A stretch of 64,000 nt of DNA from contig NZ_JASCRR010000003.1 of assembly GCF_030010215.1 (NCBI RefSeq), forward strand, positions 248,001 to 312,000, written 5' to 3'. Made by a program: the position numbers and the translations under genes. This DNA is from Tianweitania sp. UT-5YL-CI-8 (GTDB lineage Bacteria > Pseudomonadota > Alphaproteobacteria > Rhizobiales > Rhizobiaceae). Below are positions 29,919 to 38,364 of this stretch, piece by piece; within the stretch, counting starts at the first letter, position 1; the number at the start of each line of letters is the position of its first letter. The notes beneath the pieces were generated by a model. The model saw only the letters and a program-made list of their open reading frames with translations. It did not search any database and was not told the DNA's origin.

Positions 29919-30902
29919 ATGGCAGGCGTCGAACAGATCAAGGTTGAACCCGGCGAATCCGGCATGCGGCTCGACCGCTGGTTCAAGACGCATTTTCCGG
30001 GGCTGGGCTTCGGGCATCTGCAGAAGCTGCTGCGCTCCGGCCAGATTCGCGTCGACGGCGGCCGGGTGAAAGCCGACACGCGCGTCGAGCCTGGTCAGCT
30101 CGTCCGCATTCCGCCGCTGGAAGTCGACAAGAAGGGCGCCGATCAAATGACCGGCCACAGCATCCGTCACCAGGACGATGCAGACGTGCTGGCCAAGATG
30201 CTGATCTACGAAGATCCCAAGGTGTTCGTCTTCAACAAGCCTGCCGGCCTCGCTGTGCAGGGCGGCTCCGGCGTGTCGCGCCATGTCGACGACATGCTCG
30301 AAGCCTGGCGCTCCAAGAAGGGCGAGAAGCCGCGCCTGGTGCATCGGCTTGACCGCGATACATCGGGCGTCCTTGTGGTGGCGCGGACGCGTCTGGCGGC
30401 GATGAAGCTTGCCGAATCTTTCCGCCACCGCGAGACCAAGAAGACCTATTGGGCGCTGGTCAAGGGCGTACCCCCCAAGCGCGAGGACAAGATTTCCACC
30501 TGGCTGATTAAGGAATCGACCATCGACGGCGACCGCATGCGCGTGGCCGACCATGGCGAAAAAGGCTCCGATCACGCCGTCACCTACTACCGCGTCATCG
30601 AGCAGGCCGCCCGCACCATGACCTGGCTCGAGATGGAGCCCTATACCGGCCGCACCCACCAGCTGCGCGTCCATGCCGCCCATATCGGCTGCCCGATCAT
30701 CGGCGACCCGAAATATTTCGAGGCCGACACCAATTGGGACTTCCCCGGCGGTCTCCAGAACCGGCTGCACCTGCATGCACGACGCATCGTCATTCCGCAT
30801 CCCGACAAGGGCACGATCGACGTCACCGCGCCGATGCCGCCGCATATGCGCCAGAGCTGGAACCTGATCGGCTTCGACGAGGCGAACGCGGAGCCGGAAT
30901 GA
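29919..30902 (+). CDS. rluC: Ribosomal large-subunit pseudouridine synthase (RluC/RluD family)
   Basis: A 327-residue RluA-family enzyme. An S4 RNA-binding domain is at the N-terminus (MRLDRWFKTHFPGLGFGHLQKLLRSG). The catalytic Asp lies in LVHRLDRDTSGVLVVART, and the C-terminal EPYTGRTHQLRVHAAHIG is family-typical. It isomerises uridines in 23S rRNA; RluC is the likelier type by length and S4 domain. The stop overlaps the next gene by four bases (ATGA). Confidence 0.93.
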   Translation: MAGVEQIKVEPGESGMRLDRWFKTHFPGLGFGHLQKLLRSGQIRVDGGRVKADTRVEPGQLVRIPPLEVDKKGADQMTGHSIRHQDDADVLAKMLIYEDPKVFVFNKPAGLAVQGGSGVSRHVDDMLEAWRSKKGEKPRLVHRLDRDTSGVLVVARTRLAAMKLAESFRHRETKKTYWALVKGVPPKREDKISTWLIKESTIDGDRMRVADHGEKGSDHAVTYYRVIEQAARTMTWLEMEPYTGRTHQLRVHAAHIGCPIIGDPKYFEADTNWDFPGGLQNRLHLHARRIVIPHPDKGTIDVTAPMPPHMRQSWNLIGFDEANAEPE

Positions 30903-31567
30903 AGCTCGTTCTTTTCGATTGCGACGGCACGCTGGTCGACAGCGCTGGAATCATCCACGACTGCATGGTCTCGACGTTTCGCGAGGCGGGGTTGCGCGAG
31001 CCCGAGTTGGCCGAGACCAAGGGCATCATTGGGCTGACTTTGAACCTCGCCATCGCGCGCCTGCTGGACCGTGAGCTCGACGCCGAGATCGAGCAGCTGA
31101 CGGCGCGCTACAAGCACCATTTCCAGGCGCACCGGCTGTTGCCGGGGTTCCACGAGCCGCTCTATGACGGCATCGCAGCACTGCTCGAAAGCATCGCGCG
31201 GCGTGACGACCTCCTGGTCGGCATGGTGACGGGCAAATCGCGCCGCGGTGTGGAGTCCGTCTTCGCCACCCATGGCTTCGGCAACCAGTTCATCGCCGTG
31301 CGCACCGCCGACGATTGCCCATCCAAGCCGCATCCTGCGATGGTCCTGGAATGCTGCGCTGAAGCCGGAATCGATCCGGCATCGACAATCGTGGTCGGCG
31401 ACGCCATCTATGACATGCAAATGGCGCGCAGCGCAGGCGCTAAGGCGCTCGGCGTCGCCTGGGGCTATCACCATGCCGAGGGCCTGACGGCTGCCGGCGC
31501 CCACGCCATCCTGCGGACGCCCGCCGATCTTACGGCCCATCTCGGAAAGGAGACCCGATATGCGTGA
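30899..31567 (+). CDS. HAD-superfamily phosphatase (Gph-like)
   Basis: A 222-residue HAD phosphatase. Motif I FDCDGTLVDSAG with nucleophile Asp near residue 7, motif II VTGKS, motif III Lys in CPSKPHPAM and motif IV GDAIYDMQMARSAG. A four-helix cap lies between motifs I and II. Phosphoglycolate-phosphatase-like, but the true substrate is unknown. Overlaps rluC by four bases and the ATP12 gene by eight, so all three are one operon. Confidence 0.9.
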   Translation: MKLVLFDCDGTLVDSAGIIHDCMVSTFREAGLREPELAETKGIIGLTLNLAIARLLDRELDAEIEQLTARYKHHFQAHRLLPGFHEPLYDGIAALLESIARRDDLLVGMVTGKSRRGVESVFATHGFGNQFIAVRTADDCPSKPHPAMVLECCAEAGIDPASTIVVGDAIYDMQMARSAGAKALGVAWGYHHAEGLTAAGAHAILRTPADLTAHLGKETRYA

Positions 31568-32348
31568 CATTCTCACCGATCTCGACGCCGGCTTCGTGTC
31601 CCACCCGGATCCGGTACGCCGCGCGCAGATCCAGATGCGCACGCCGCTGCCCAAGCGCTTCTACAAGGAGGCAGGCGTCGCCGAGACCGAGCACGGCTTT
31701 GCCGTCCAGCTCGACGGCCGGCCCGTGCGCACGCCGGGCAGGGCGGTTCTCGCGCTGCCGACCCACGCCGCCGCCACGCTGGTTGCCGAAGAATTCGCCG
31801 CGCAGGCCGAGCACATCGATCCGGTATCGATGCCGGTGCTGCGGCTGGTCAACACGGCAATCGACGGCGTCGCCACCGACCCGCAGGCTGTGTTGGAAGA
31901 TATTCTGCGTTTTGCCTCCACCGACATGCTCTGCTACCGGGCCGACAGCCCCGAACGGCTGGTGCAGCGGCAGAACGACATCTGGGACCCCGTGCTCGAC
32001 TGGGCGCGTTCAGCGCTCGGCGCGCGTCTGGTTCTGGCCGAAGGCGTCATGCATGTCGAACAGCCCCGCGAATCGATCGCAGCATTCGGCGTGCATCTGT
32101 CCCTGCGCCAGGAGCCGCTGCGGCTGGCGGCGCTCCATCTCATGACCAGCCTGACCGGCTCGGCGCTGCTGGCGTTGGCCGTGGATTTCGGCGAGCTGAC
32201 CGGCGAGGAAGCGTGGCTGGCCGGCCATGTCGACGAAGACTGGCAGATCGAGCAGTGGGGTCACGACGCAGAAGCGGTGGCGCGCCGCGCCGCCCGCAAG
32301 CGTGACATGATGGCGGCCGTCGCCCTGCTGGAAGCGCTCAAGGCCTGA
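31560..32348 (+). CDS. ATP12-family F1-ATPase assembly chaperone
   Basis: A 262-residue ATP12 chaperone. N-terminal KRFYKEAGVAETEHGFAVQLDGRPVRTPGR and the central DTDMLCYRA-like segment STDMLCYRADSPERLV are characteristic. In mitochondria ATP12 shields the F1 alpha subunit before assembly; the alphaproteobacterial protein is taken to do the same. It is last in the rluC - HAD - ATP12 operon. Confidence 0.93.
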   Translation: MRDILTDLDAGFVSHPDPVRRAQIQMRTPLPKRFYKEAGVAETEHGFAVQLDGRPVRTPGRAVLALPTHAAATLVAEEFAAQAEHIDPVSMPVLRLVNTAIDGVATDPQAVLEDILRFASTDMLCYRADSPERLVQRQNDIWDPVLDWARSALGARLVLAEGVMHVEQPRESIAAFGVHLSLRQEPLRLAALHLMTSLTGSALLALAVDFGELTGEEAWLAGHVDEDWQIEQWGHDAEAVARRAARKRDMMAAVALLEALKA

Positions 32349-32370
32349 GAGCAGAAATCCCGCAATAAAA

Positions 32371-32399
32371 AACGGCCCTGGGAGGTCTCCCGGGCCGTT
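32371..32399. terminator. Bidirectional terminator between the ATP12 gene and gstI
   Basis: Stem AACGGCCC(T)GGGA / TCCCGGGCCGTT with a GGTC loop and a single bulge. On the minus strand it is followed by TTTTATT, so it should end the gstI transcript best; convergent genes share it. Confidence 0.8.
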
Positions 32400-32421
32400 C
32401 ATCTTCCAGCGTGTTTCTCTG

Positions 32422-32619
32422 TCAGTGGCTGCGGCTTGGGTCGTCCTTGTCGAGCGCTGCCTCGTGATACCATCCGTCGATATCGACGAAGTCAGCTGAG
32501 CGGCGGACGAGCAGGTCCGTGACCGGAAGGCACTGGCCTTGGAAACGATCGGCCGTCGAGCGAACCCGCTTTGGGAACGCGAAAATCTTGGCCGACTCTC
32601 TCTGAATATTTGCAGTCAT
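32422..32619 (-). CDS. gstI: GstI-like inhibitor of glnII expression (DUF2735)
   Basis: A 65-residue protein, MTANIQRESAKIFAFPKRVR at the N-terminus and IDGWYHEAALDKD near the C-terminus, both typical of DUF2735. In Rhizobium leguminosarum a small gene in this exact place, divergent from glnII, is gstI, whose product inhibits glutamine synthetase II expression. Identification rests on position plus sequence pattern. GAGAGAA lies just before the ATG at 32619. The frame is open upstream to 32685 but that part does not look coding. Confidence 0.8.
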   Translation of the reverse strand: MTANIQRESAKIFAFPKRVRSTADRFQGQCLPVTDLLVRRSADFVDIDGWYHEAALDKDDPSRSH

Positions 32620-33017
32620 GTCGGTTCTCTCGGTTCGGTGACGTCTTGCAGTCGGTGTACCTTGAATCCGATATAGTGCATGCATGTTATTTGTGCAATA
32701 TGCCTTAAAAATTATCAGTTTGTGCCTATTATTTAGACTCTCGGTTAAGTGCTAAATACGAAGGCAATTCGGGATCAATTTTTGAGCAGAAAGTTTGCAC
32801 GAGGATCGAGCGCTGCTTAGCCACAAAACGTTCGAGGTCGCCCTAAGTTGCATTTTTTCTTGTATTCTCAGTGGCTTATAAAGTGACGACAGAATCTCGT
32901 GGGGCATTTTCTAAAATTGGCACGCTCGTTGCTTACTAAGGGAGGGGTCGGTCCTCTGAGACCGGCATACGCTTCCAGCGTGTCCAATTTCTTTGAACTG
33001 GTTTACGAGAGGCCGGC
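32620..33017. other. A+T-rich divergent control region gstI/glnII
   Basis: A 398-base gap clearly richer in A+T than its surroundings. It holds the sigma-54 promoter of glnII at 32918-32932. Upstream, TTTGCACGAGG (about 32792), TTGTGCAATATGC (about 32692) and GTGCATGCATG (about 32677) resemble NtrC half-sites (GCAC/GTGC), but I cannot fix a full dyad. No ORF is convincing. Confidence 0.6.
32918..32932 (+). promoter_or_regulatory. Sigma-54 promoter of glnII
   Basis: TGGCACG-CTCG-TTGC with GG and GC ten bases apart, an essentially perfect -24/-12 element. It starts exactly 100 bases before the glnII ATG. Expected activator: NtrC-P. Confidence 0.9.
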
Positions 33018-34058
33018 ATGACTAAGTACAAACTCGAATATATCTGGCTTGACGGGTACACCCCGGTCCCGAATCTGCGCGGCAAGACGCAGATCAAGGA
33101 ATTCGATGAGTTCCCGACGCTGGAGCAGCTTCCTCTCTGGGGTTTCGACGGTTCGTCCACGATGCAGGCCGAAGGCCGCAGCTCCGATTGCGTGCTGAAG
33201 CCGGTTGCGATCTATCCCGATCCGGCCCGCACAAACGGCGCCCTGGTGATGTGCGAAGTCATGATGCCCGATGGCGTCACGCCGCATGCGTCTAACGCCC
33301 GCGCAACCATCCTCGACGATGAGGACGCCTGGTTCGGCTTCGAACAGGAATACTTCTTCTACCAGAACGGCCGTCCGCTCGGCTTCCCCGAGCAGGGCTA
33401 TCCCGCTCCGCAAGGTCCGTACTACACCGGCGTCGGCTACTCCAATGTGGGTGATGTCGCCCGCGAAATCGTCGAGGAGCATCTCGACCTCTGCCTCGCC
33501 GCCGGCATCAACCACGAAGGCATCAATGCCGAGGTGGCCAAGGGCCAGTGGGAATTCCAGATTTTCGGCAAGGGCTCCAAGAAAGCCGCCGACCAGATCT
33601 GGATGGCCCGCTACCTGCTGCAGCGCCTGACCGAGAAATACGGCATCGACATCGAGTATCATTGCAAGCCGCTCGGCGACACCGATTGGAACGGTTCGGG
33701 CATGCACTGCAACTTCTCGACCAAATATATGCGCGAAGTCGGCGGCAAGGCCTATTTCGAGGCACTGATGGCGCAGTTCGAAAAGAACCTTCACGCCCAT
33801 ATCGACGTCTACGGTCCGGACAACGACAAGCGCCTGACCGGCAAGCATGAGACCGCCCCGTGGAACAAGTTCTCCTACGGCGTTGCCGACCGTGGCGCCT
33901 CGATCCGCGTTCCGCACTCCTTCGTGAAGAATGACTACAAGGGCTATCTGGAAGACCGTCGTCCCAACTCGCAGGGCGACCCCTACCAGATCGCTTCGCA
34001 GGTCCTGAAGACGATCTCGCAAGTCGCTATCGACGAATCCAAAAAGGCTGCTGCGTAA
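33018..34058 (+). CDS. glnII: Glutamine synthetase II (eukaryotic type)
   Basis: A 346-residue GSII, the heat-labile isozyme found in rhizobia and a few other bacteria. LPLWGFDGSSTMQAEG, the glutamate/metal motif FGFEQEYFF, GINAEVAKGQWEFQIFG, and NGSGMHCNFSTKYM are GSII signatures; no adenylylation Tyr segment is present, as expected. It makes glutamine from glutamate and ammonium under nitrogen limitation. GAGAGG precedes the ATG. Controlled by a sigma-54 promoter and probably by divergent gstI. Confidence 0.98.
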   Translation: MTKYKLEYIWLDGYTPVPNLRGKTQIKEFDEFPTLEQLPLWGFDGSSTMQAEGRSSDCVLKPVAIYPDPARTNGALVMCEVMMPDGVTPHASNARATILDDEDAWFGFEQEYFFYQNGRPLGFPEQGYPAPQGPYYTGVGYSNVGDVAREIVEEHLDLCLAAGINHEGINAEVAKGQWEFQIFGKGSKKAADQIWMARYLLQRLTEKYGIDIEYHCKPLGDTDWNGSGMHCNFSTKYMREVGGKAYFEALMAQFEKNLHAHIDVYGPDNDKRLTGKHETAPWNKFSYGVADRGASIRVPHSFVKNDYKGYLEDRRPNSQGDPYQIASQVLKTISQVAIDESKKAAA

Positions 34059-34080
34059 GCACGCAGCAAGCTGAGATAAA

Positions 34081-34116
34081 AAGCCCGCCAGGTTTTTTCC
34101 TGGCGGGCTTTTCTTT
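34081..34116. terminator. Bidirectional terminator between glnII and the acyl-CoA dehydrogenase gene
   Basis: Perfect 12-base stem AAGCCCGCCAGG / CCTGGCGGGCTT with a T6 loop, T-rich on both outer sides (TTTTCTTTT after it, AAAAA before it). Confidence 0.92.
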
Positions 34117-34129
34117 TGTCCGCAAGCAC

Positions 34130-35287
34130 TCAGAAAATGTTTGCCGTCGGCAGCCCGAGCGCGGTGGCTCCGGCATATTCGGACTGCGGGCCGGCCTGCA
34201 GCGGATGGTAACGCGCACCCTGAATGTCGCGGAACCGGCGCTCCAGGCACTGATCGCGGTAGAAGCCTGCGCCGCCTGCCACTTCCATCGCCAGTTCGAC
34301 AGCCTTGATCGCGTTCTCCGCCACCAAATGCCGCCCGATCATCACCTCGTTGACCGTGTCGGCCGACGGTGCGTTGCGCTCGACGGTATCGAGCATCCAG
34401 CCATGGGCCAGTTGCGCGGCGCGCAGGGCGGTATCCATTCGCCCGGCAAGGGTTACGGTGTGCTGCGTCTGCCGCTTCTTCCTGGCAAGATCGATGGCGA
34501 TGTCGCGGGCGCTCTCGGCGACGCCGAGATAGGCGGCGTAGATCAGCGGGAAGGCAACTGTCGCGATGACCTGGAACAACGGATGCCATTCGCCTGCGGT
34601 GCGGGTTACGGCTACGCTGGTGTCCGGCACGAACAGGCCTTCGATCAGCACATCGTTCGAGCCGGTGCCGCGCATGCCCAGTGTGTGCCAAGTGTCGAGC
34701 ACCTTCACCTCCGGCGCTCTCATCGAAACAGGGAAGTGGATGACCTTATCCGGTCCGCCGTCGCCCTTGACCACGGCAGTCGTCATCAGCACGTCGCCGG
34801 CTTCGGCGCCTGAGGTGAAAACCTTTCGCGCGGTGATGCTGTAGCCGTTCTCCACCTTTGTCGCCCAGCCGGAGCCGCCGATCCAGTCCGACCCGCCGCT
34901 CGACAAGAGGACGATACGGTCGTTGGCGATACGCTTCAGCAATGGTTCGACCGCTGCCACCTTTTGATGCTGCCACCGCCACGCGGGGATCGCCACCTGA
35001 TGGGTGTGCATGGCAAAGGCCAAAGCGGTGGAACCGCAATGATGGGCGATCTCGCGCAGCATGCCGGCCAGTTGCCGGACATCCGCGCCGCCGCCGCCCA
35101 ACTCGGCCGGCACGCCGGCTTCGATCAATCCTGCCTTCTTGAGGTCTGCATAATTGTCGGCGACGAAGCGGTCGTCTGCATCATGCGATGCAGCACGCGC
35201 CGCAAAGATCGGCCCGAACGTTCGGACGATGGTCATCAGATCGTGGCTCGGCGATTCGATATCGGCTGTCTTGACGGCACTGCTCAT
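34130..35287 (-). CDS. Acyl-CoA dehydrogenase-family flavoprotein
   Basis: A 385-residue protein of the acyl-CoA dehydrogenase superfamily: N-terminal alpha domain (VRTFGPIFAARAASHDADDRFV), middle beta domain (ITARKVFTSGAEAGDVLMTTAVV, DTWHTLGMRGTGSNDV) and C-terminal helical domain (AVELAMEVAGGAGFYRDQCLERRFRDIQGA). The usual catalytic Glu position could not be identified with certainty, so it may be a flavin-dependent monooxygenase relative rather than a true dehydrogenase. Divergent from the HxlR regulator, which likely controls it. Confidence 0.85.
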   Translation of the reverse strand: MSSAVKTADIESPSHDLMTIVRTFGPIFAARAASHDADDRFVADNYADLKKAGLIEAGVPAELGGGGADVRQLAGMLREIAHHCGSTALAFAMHTHQVAIPAWRWQHQKVAAVEPLLKRIANDRIVLLSSGGSDWIGGSGWATKVENGYSITARKVFTSGAEAGDVLMTTAVVKGDGGPDKVIHFPVSMRAPEVKVLDTWHTLGMRGTGSNDVLIEGLFVPDTSVAVTRTAGEWHPLFQVIATVAFPLIYAAYLGVAESARDIAIDLARKKRQTQHTVTLAGRMDTALRAAQLAHGWMLDTVERNAPSADTVNEVMIGRHLVAENAIKAVELAMEVAGGAGFYRDQCLERRFRDIQGARYHPLQAGPQSEYAGATALGLPTANIF

Positions 35288-35349
35288 GGCTTTGCTCCTA
35301 CAGCGTGTTGATCGTGAACAGGAGCGTCGCGCAAACCGGCTCGGCTTTC

Positions 35350-35363
35350 CAGTTCAGGAACTG
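35350..35363. promoter_or_regulatory. Palindrome in the divergent acyl-CoA dehydrogenase/HxlR gap
   Basis: Perfect dyad CAGTTC-AG-GAACTG, 63 bases upstream of the dehydrogenase gene and about 100 upstream of the regulator. A plausible operator for the adjacent HxlR protein; inferred only from symmetry and place. Confidence 0.4.
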
Positions 35364-35467
35364 TACCGGCGGCATACCTTTCGGCGGTGGCATCCGCCAA
35401 TCGATCCGCTTGGCACGGCAAGCGCATGAGCGTATCCTTGCTCAGCACGATGTCTGAGGAGGGCATG

Positions 35468-36262
35468 ATGGAGGAGCGTGGAGGCTATGGTCAGTTCTGC
35501 CCAGTCTCCATGGCGGCGGAGGTTCTCTGTACGCGCTGGACGGCGCTGCTGATCCGCGAGTTGCTGTGCGGCACGACACGCTTCAACGACCTTCGCCGCG
35601 GTGTGCCCCGCATGTCGCCGGCACTCCTTTCGAAGCGGCTGAAGGATCTCGAGAAGGCCGGCATCATCGTTGCCGTTCCCCGCAGCGCCGGCGCTGTCGA
35701 ATACCATCTGTCGCCGGCCGGCGAGGATTTGCGGCCGATCATCATGAGCCTGGGCTTCTGGGGCCAGCGCTGGGTGGAATCCGAGCTATCCTTGAAAAAT
35801 CTCGATCCGTCCTTGCTGATGTGGGACATGCGTCGCCACCTCAACCCCGAGCCGCTGCCGCCGGGCCGCTGCACGATTCAGTTTCAATACCCGGAATTGC
35901 CGGACCCACGACAGAATTGGTGGATGGTCATCGAAGGCGGTGAGGTCGACCTGTGCGGCTTCGATCCCGGCTATGAGATCGACCTCCTCGTCCGCAGTTC
36001 GCTGAAGACCATGACGGCGATCTGGATGGGCTTCGTCAAAATCCCGCAGGAGCTTTCGGCCGGGCGGCTGGAACTTGAGGGGATCGGCAGGTGGCTGGCG
36101 CCATGCAGAAATGGCTTTCGCTCAGCCCCTTCGCGCCTGAGCCAAGACGCGTGGCTTGAACCGGTAGACGGTTTTTTCAAATCTGGGCAACAACAAAAAA
36201 CCCGGCGGAGCGATCCGCCGGTTTTTTTCCTCAGTATCGGAACGGTCGATCAGACCGAATAA
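35468..36262 (+). pseudogene. HxlR-family regulator with a probable 1-base deletion near its end
   Basis: A winged-helix regulator: GQFCPVSMAAEVLCTRWTALLIREL and RGVPRMSPALLSKRLKDLEKAGII define an HxlR/MarR-like DNA-binding domain (residues about 8-95), followed by a sterol-carrier-like C-terminal domain. As written the frame runs through the glnA terminator and into glnA. If one G is restored to the G4 run at 36079-36082, the protein continues as GDRQVAGAMQKWLSLSPFA and stops at 36159, about 230 residues, the normal length and ending of this family. Either a recent mutation or a sequencing error. GAGGAGGG precedes ATGs at 35465 and 35468. Confidence 0.75.
36196..36228. terminator. Bidirectional terminator downstream of glnA and the HxlR gene
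   Basis: Stem CGGCGGA / TCCGCCG with a GCGA loop, extended by A-rich sequence before and T7 after, so it works on both strands. Because the HxlR frame as written passes through it, it supports the idea that this frame is shifted. Confidence 0.88.
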
Positions 36263-37659
36263 TACATGTCGTATTCGACGGGATGCGGGGTCATTTCGAA
36301 GCGCATCACCTCGGCCATCTTCAGCTCGATATAAGCGTCGATCTGGTCGTCGTCGAACACGCCGCCGGCCTTCAGGAAGCCGCGGTCCTTGTCGAGGTTC
36401 TGCAAGGCTTCGCGCAACGAACCCGAGACGGTCGGAATCTTCTTGAGCTCCTTCGGCGGCAGGTCGTAGAGATCCTTGTCCATCGGCTGGCCGGGATGGA
36501 TCTTGTTCTTGATGCCGTCGAGGCCGGCCATCAAAAGTGCTGCGAAAGCGAGATAAGGGTTCGCGCCCGGATCGGGGAAGCGGACCTCGACGCGCTTGGC
36601 CTTCGGGTTCGTTCCGAACGGAATGCGGCACGAGGCCGAGCGATTGCGCGCGGAATAGGCGAGCAGGACCGGCGCTTCATAGCCGGGAACCAGACGCTTG
36701 TAGGAGTTGGTCAGCGGGTTGGTGAAGGCGTTGACCGCCTTGGCATGCTTGATCACGCCGCCGATGAAGAACAGGCAGCTTTCCGACAGGCCGGCATATT
36801 CGTTGCCCGCGAAGGTCGGCTTGCCCTCTTTCCAGATCGACATGTGAACATGCATGCCCGAACCGTTGTCGCCGAAGATCGGCTTCGGCATGAAGGTGGC
36901 CGTCTTGCCATAGGCATTGGCGACCTGATGCACGACATATTTGTAGAGCAGCATCTTGTCGGCGTTGCGGGTCAGCGCGTCGAACTTCACGCCGAGCTCG
37001 TGCTGGGCGGCTGCCACCTCGTGGTGGTGCTTTTCCACGCGCACGCCCATTTCGGTAAGAACGGTCAGCATTTCAGAACGCATGTCCTGGCAGCTGTCGA
37101 TCGGCGGAACAGGGAAGTAGCCGCCCTTGACGCGCGGACGGTGACCGAGATTGCCGGTCTCATAGTCGGTGTCGTCGTTGGACGGCAGTTCGGTCGAGTC
37201 GAGCTTGAAGCCGGTGTTGTAGGGGTCGGCCTTGTACTTGACGTCGTCGAACACGAAGAACTCGGCTTCCGGGCCGACGAAGATGGTGTCGCCGATGCCT
37301 TCCGCCTTCATATAGGCTTCGGCCTTCTTGGCGGTACCGCGCGGGTCCCGGTTGTAGGCTTCGCCGGAGACCGGATCGAGAATGTCGCACAGGATGACCA
37401 TAGTCGACTGCGCAAAGAACGGGTCCATGTGAACCGTCTCGGGGTCCGGCATCAACACCATGTCGGATTCGTTGATCGCCTTCCAACCGGCAATCGAGGA
37501 GCCGTCGAACATGACGCCGTCGGCGAACATATCCTCATCGACCTCGGCGATATCCATCGTCACATGCTGGAGCTTGCCCTTGGGATCGGTGAAGCGCAGG
37601 TCAACGAACTTCACGTCGTTGTCCTTGATCTGCTTCAGGATGTCTTTGGCTGTCGTCAT
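36250..37659 (-). CDS. glnA: Glutamine synthetase I
   Basis: A 469-residue type I glutamine synthetase, dodecameric. Signatures: [17 protein letters not shown] near the N-terminus, the metal site [41 protein letters not shown] and the adenylylation loop [10 protein letters not shown], whose Tyr near 397 is the GlnE target. It is 53 bases downstream of glnB on the same strand, forming the classical glnBA operon. Confidence 0.98.
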   Translation of the reverse strand: MTTAKDILKQIKDNDVKFVDLRFTDPKGKLQHVTMDIAEVDEDMFADGVMFDGSSIAGWKAINESDMVLMPDPETVHMDPFFAQSTMVILCDILDPVSGEAYNRDPRGTAKKAEAYMKAEGIGDTIFVGPEAEFFVFDDVKYKADPYNTGFKLDSTELPSNDDTDYETGNLGHRPRVKGGYFPVPPIDSCQDMRSEMLTVLTEMGVRVEKHHHEVAAAQHELGVKFDALTRNADKMLLYKYVVHQVANAYGKTATFMPKPIFGDNGSGMHVHMSIWKEGKPTFAGNEYAGLSESCLFFIGGVIKHAKAVNAFTNPLTNSYKRLVPGYEAPVLLAYSARNRSASCRIPFGTNPKAKRVEVRFPDPGANPYLAFAALLMAGLDGIKNKIHPGQPMDKDLYDLPPKELKKIPTVSGSLREALQNLDKDRGFLKAGGVFDDDQIDAYIELKMAEVMRFEMTPHPVEYDMYYSV

Positions 37660-37712
37660 GTTTTTTCGTCCCTAGTGTGGTGATGCCGTCAGTCTACCGA
37701 ATGCAACCGCGC

Positions 37713-38153
<441 letters not shown>

Positions 38154-38270
38154 TTAAACTGCCGAATACCGTCGCAGACGGGACGTTTACGGCTGGCACC
38201 ACCGGGTAATGGCGCGGTTTGATGCAGTTACCTTCGATGCCTATGACTTGATCTGTTTATTTCTTGGGCG

Positions 38271-38293
38271 ATATGCTTAATATATAAGCATAT
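38271..38293. promoter_or_regulatory. Perfect A+T-rich palindrome upstream of the NAD(P)HX repair gene
   Basis: Arms ATATGCTTA and TAAGCATAT around a five-base ATATA centre, 72 bases before the nnr start. Looks like a dimeric repressor site or overlapping -10 region; the regulator is unknown. Confidence 0.5.
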
Positions 38294-38364
38294 GACGACG
38301 ACTTGGTGCTCTGGACCTTGCCGCCGCTTCGGATAGTCTTGCGCTGGAACGGCAGGAGAGATGC

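Noticed and set aside
38185-38225. Full NtrC dyad upstream of glnB
   Set aside because: GCGCCA and TGGTGC half-sites are present on the minus strand but their spacing is about five bases too long for the usual site, so I call only a possible half-site.
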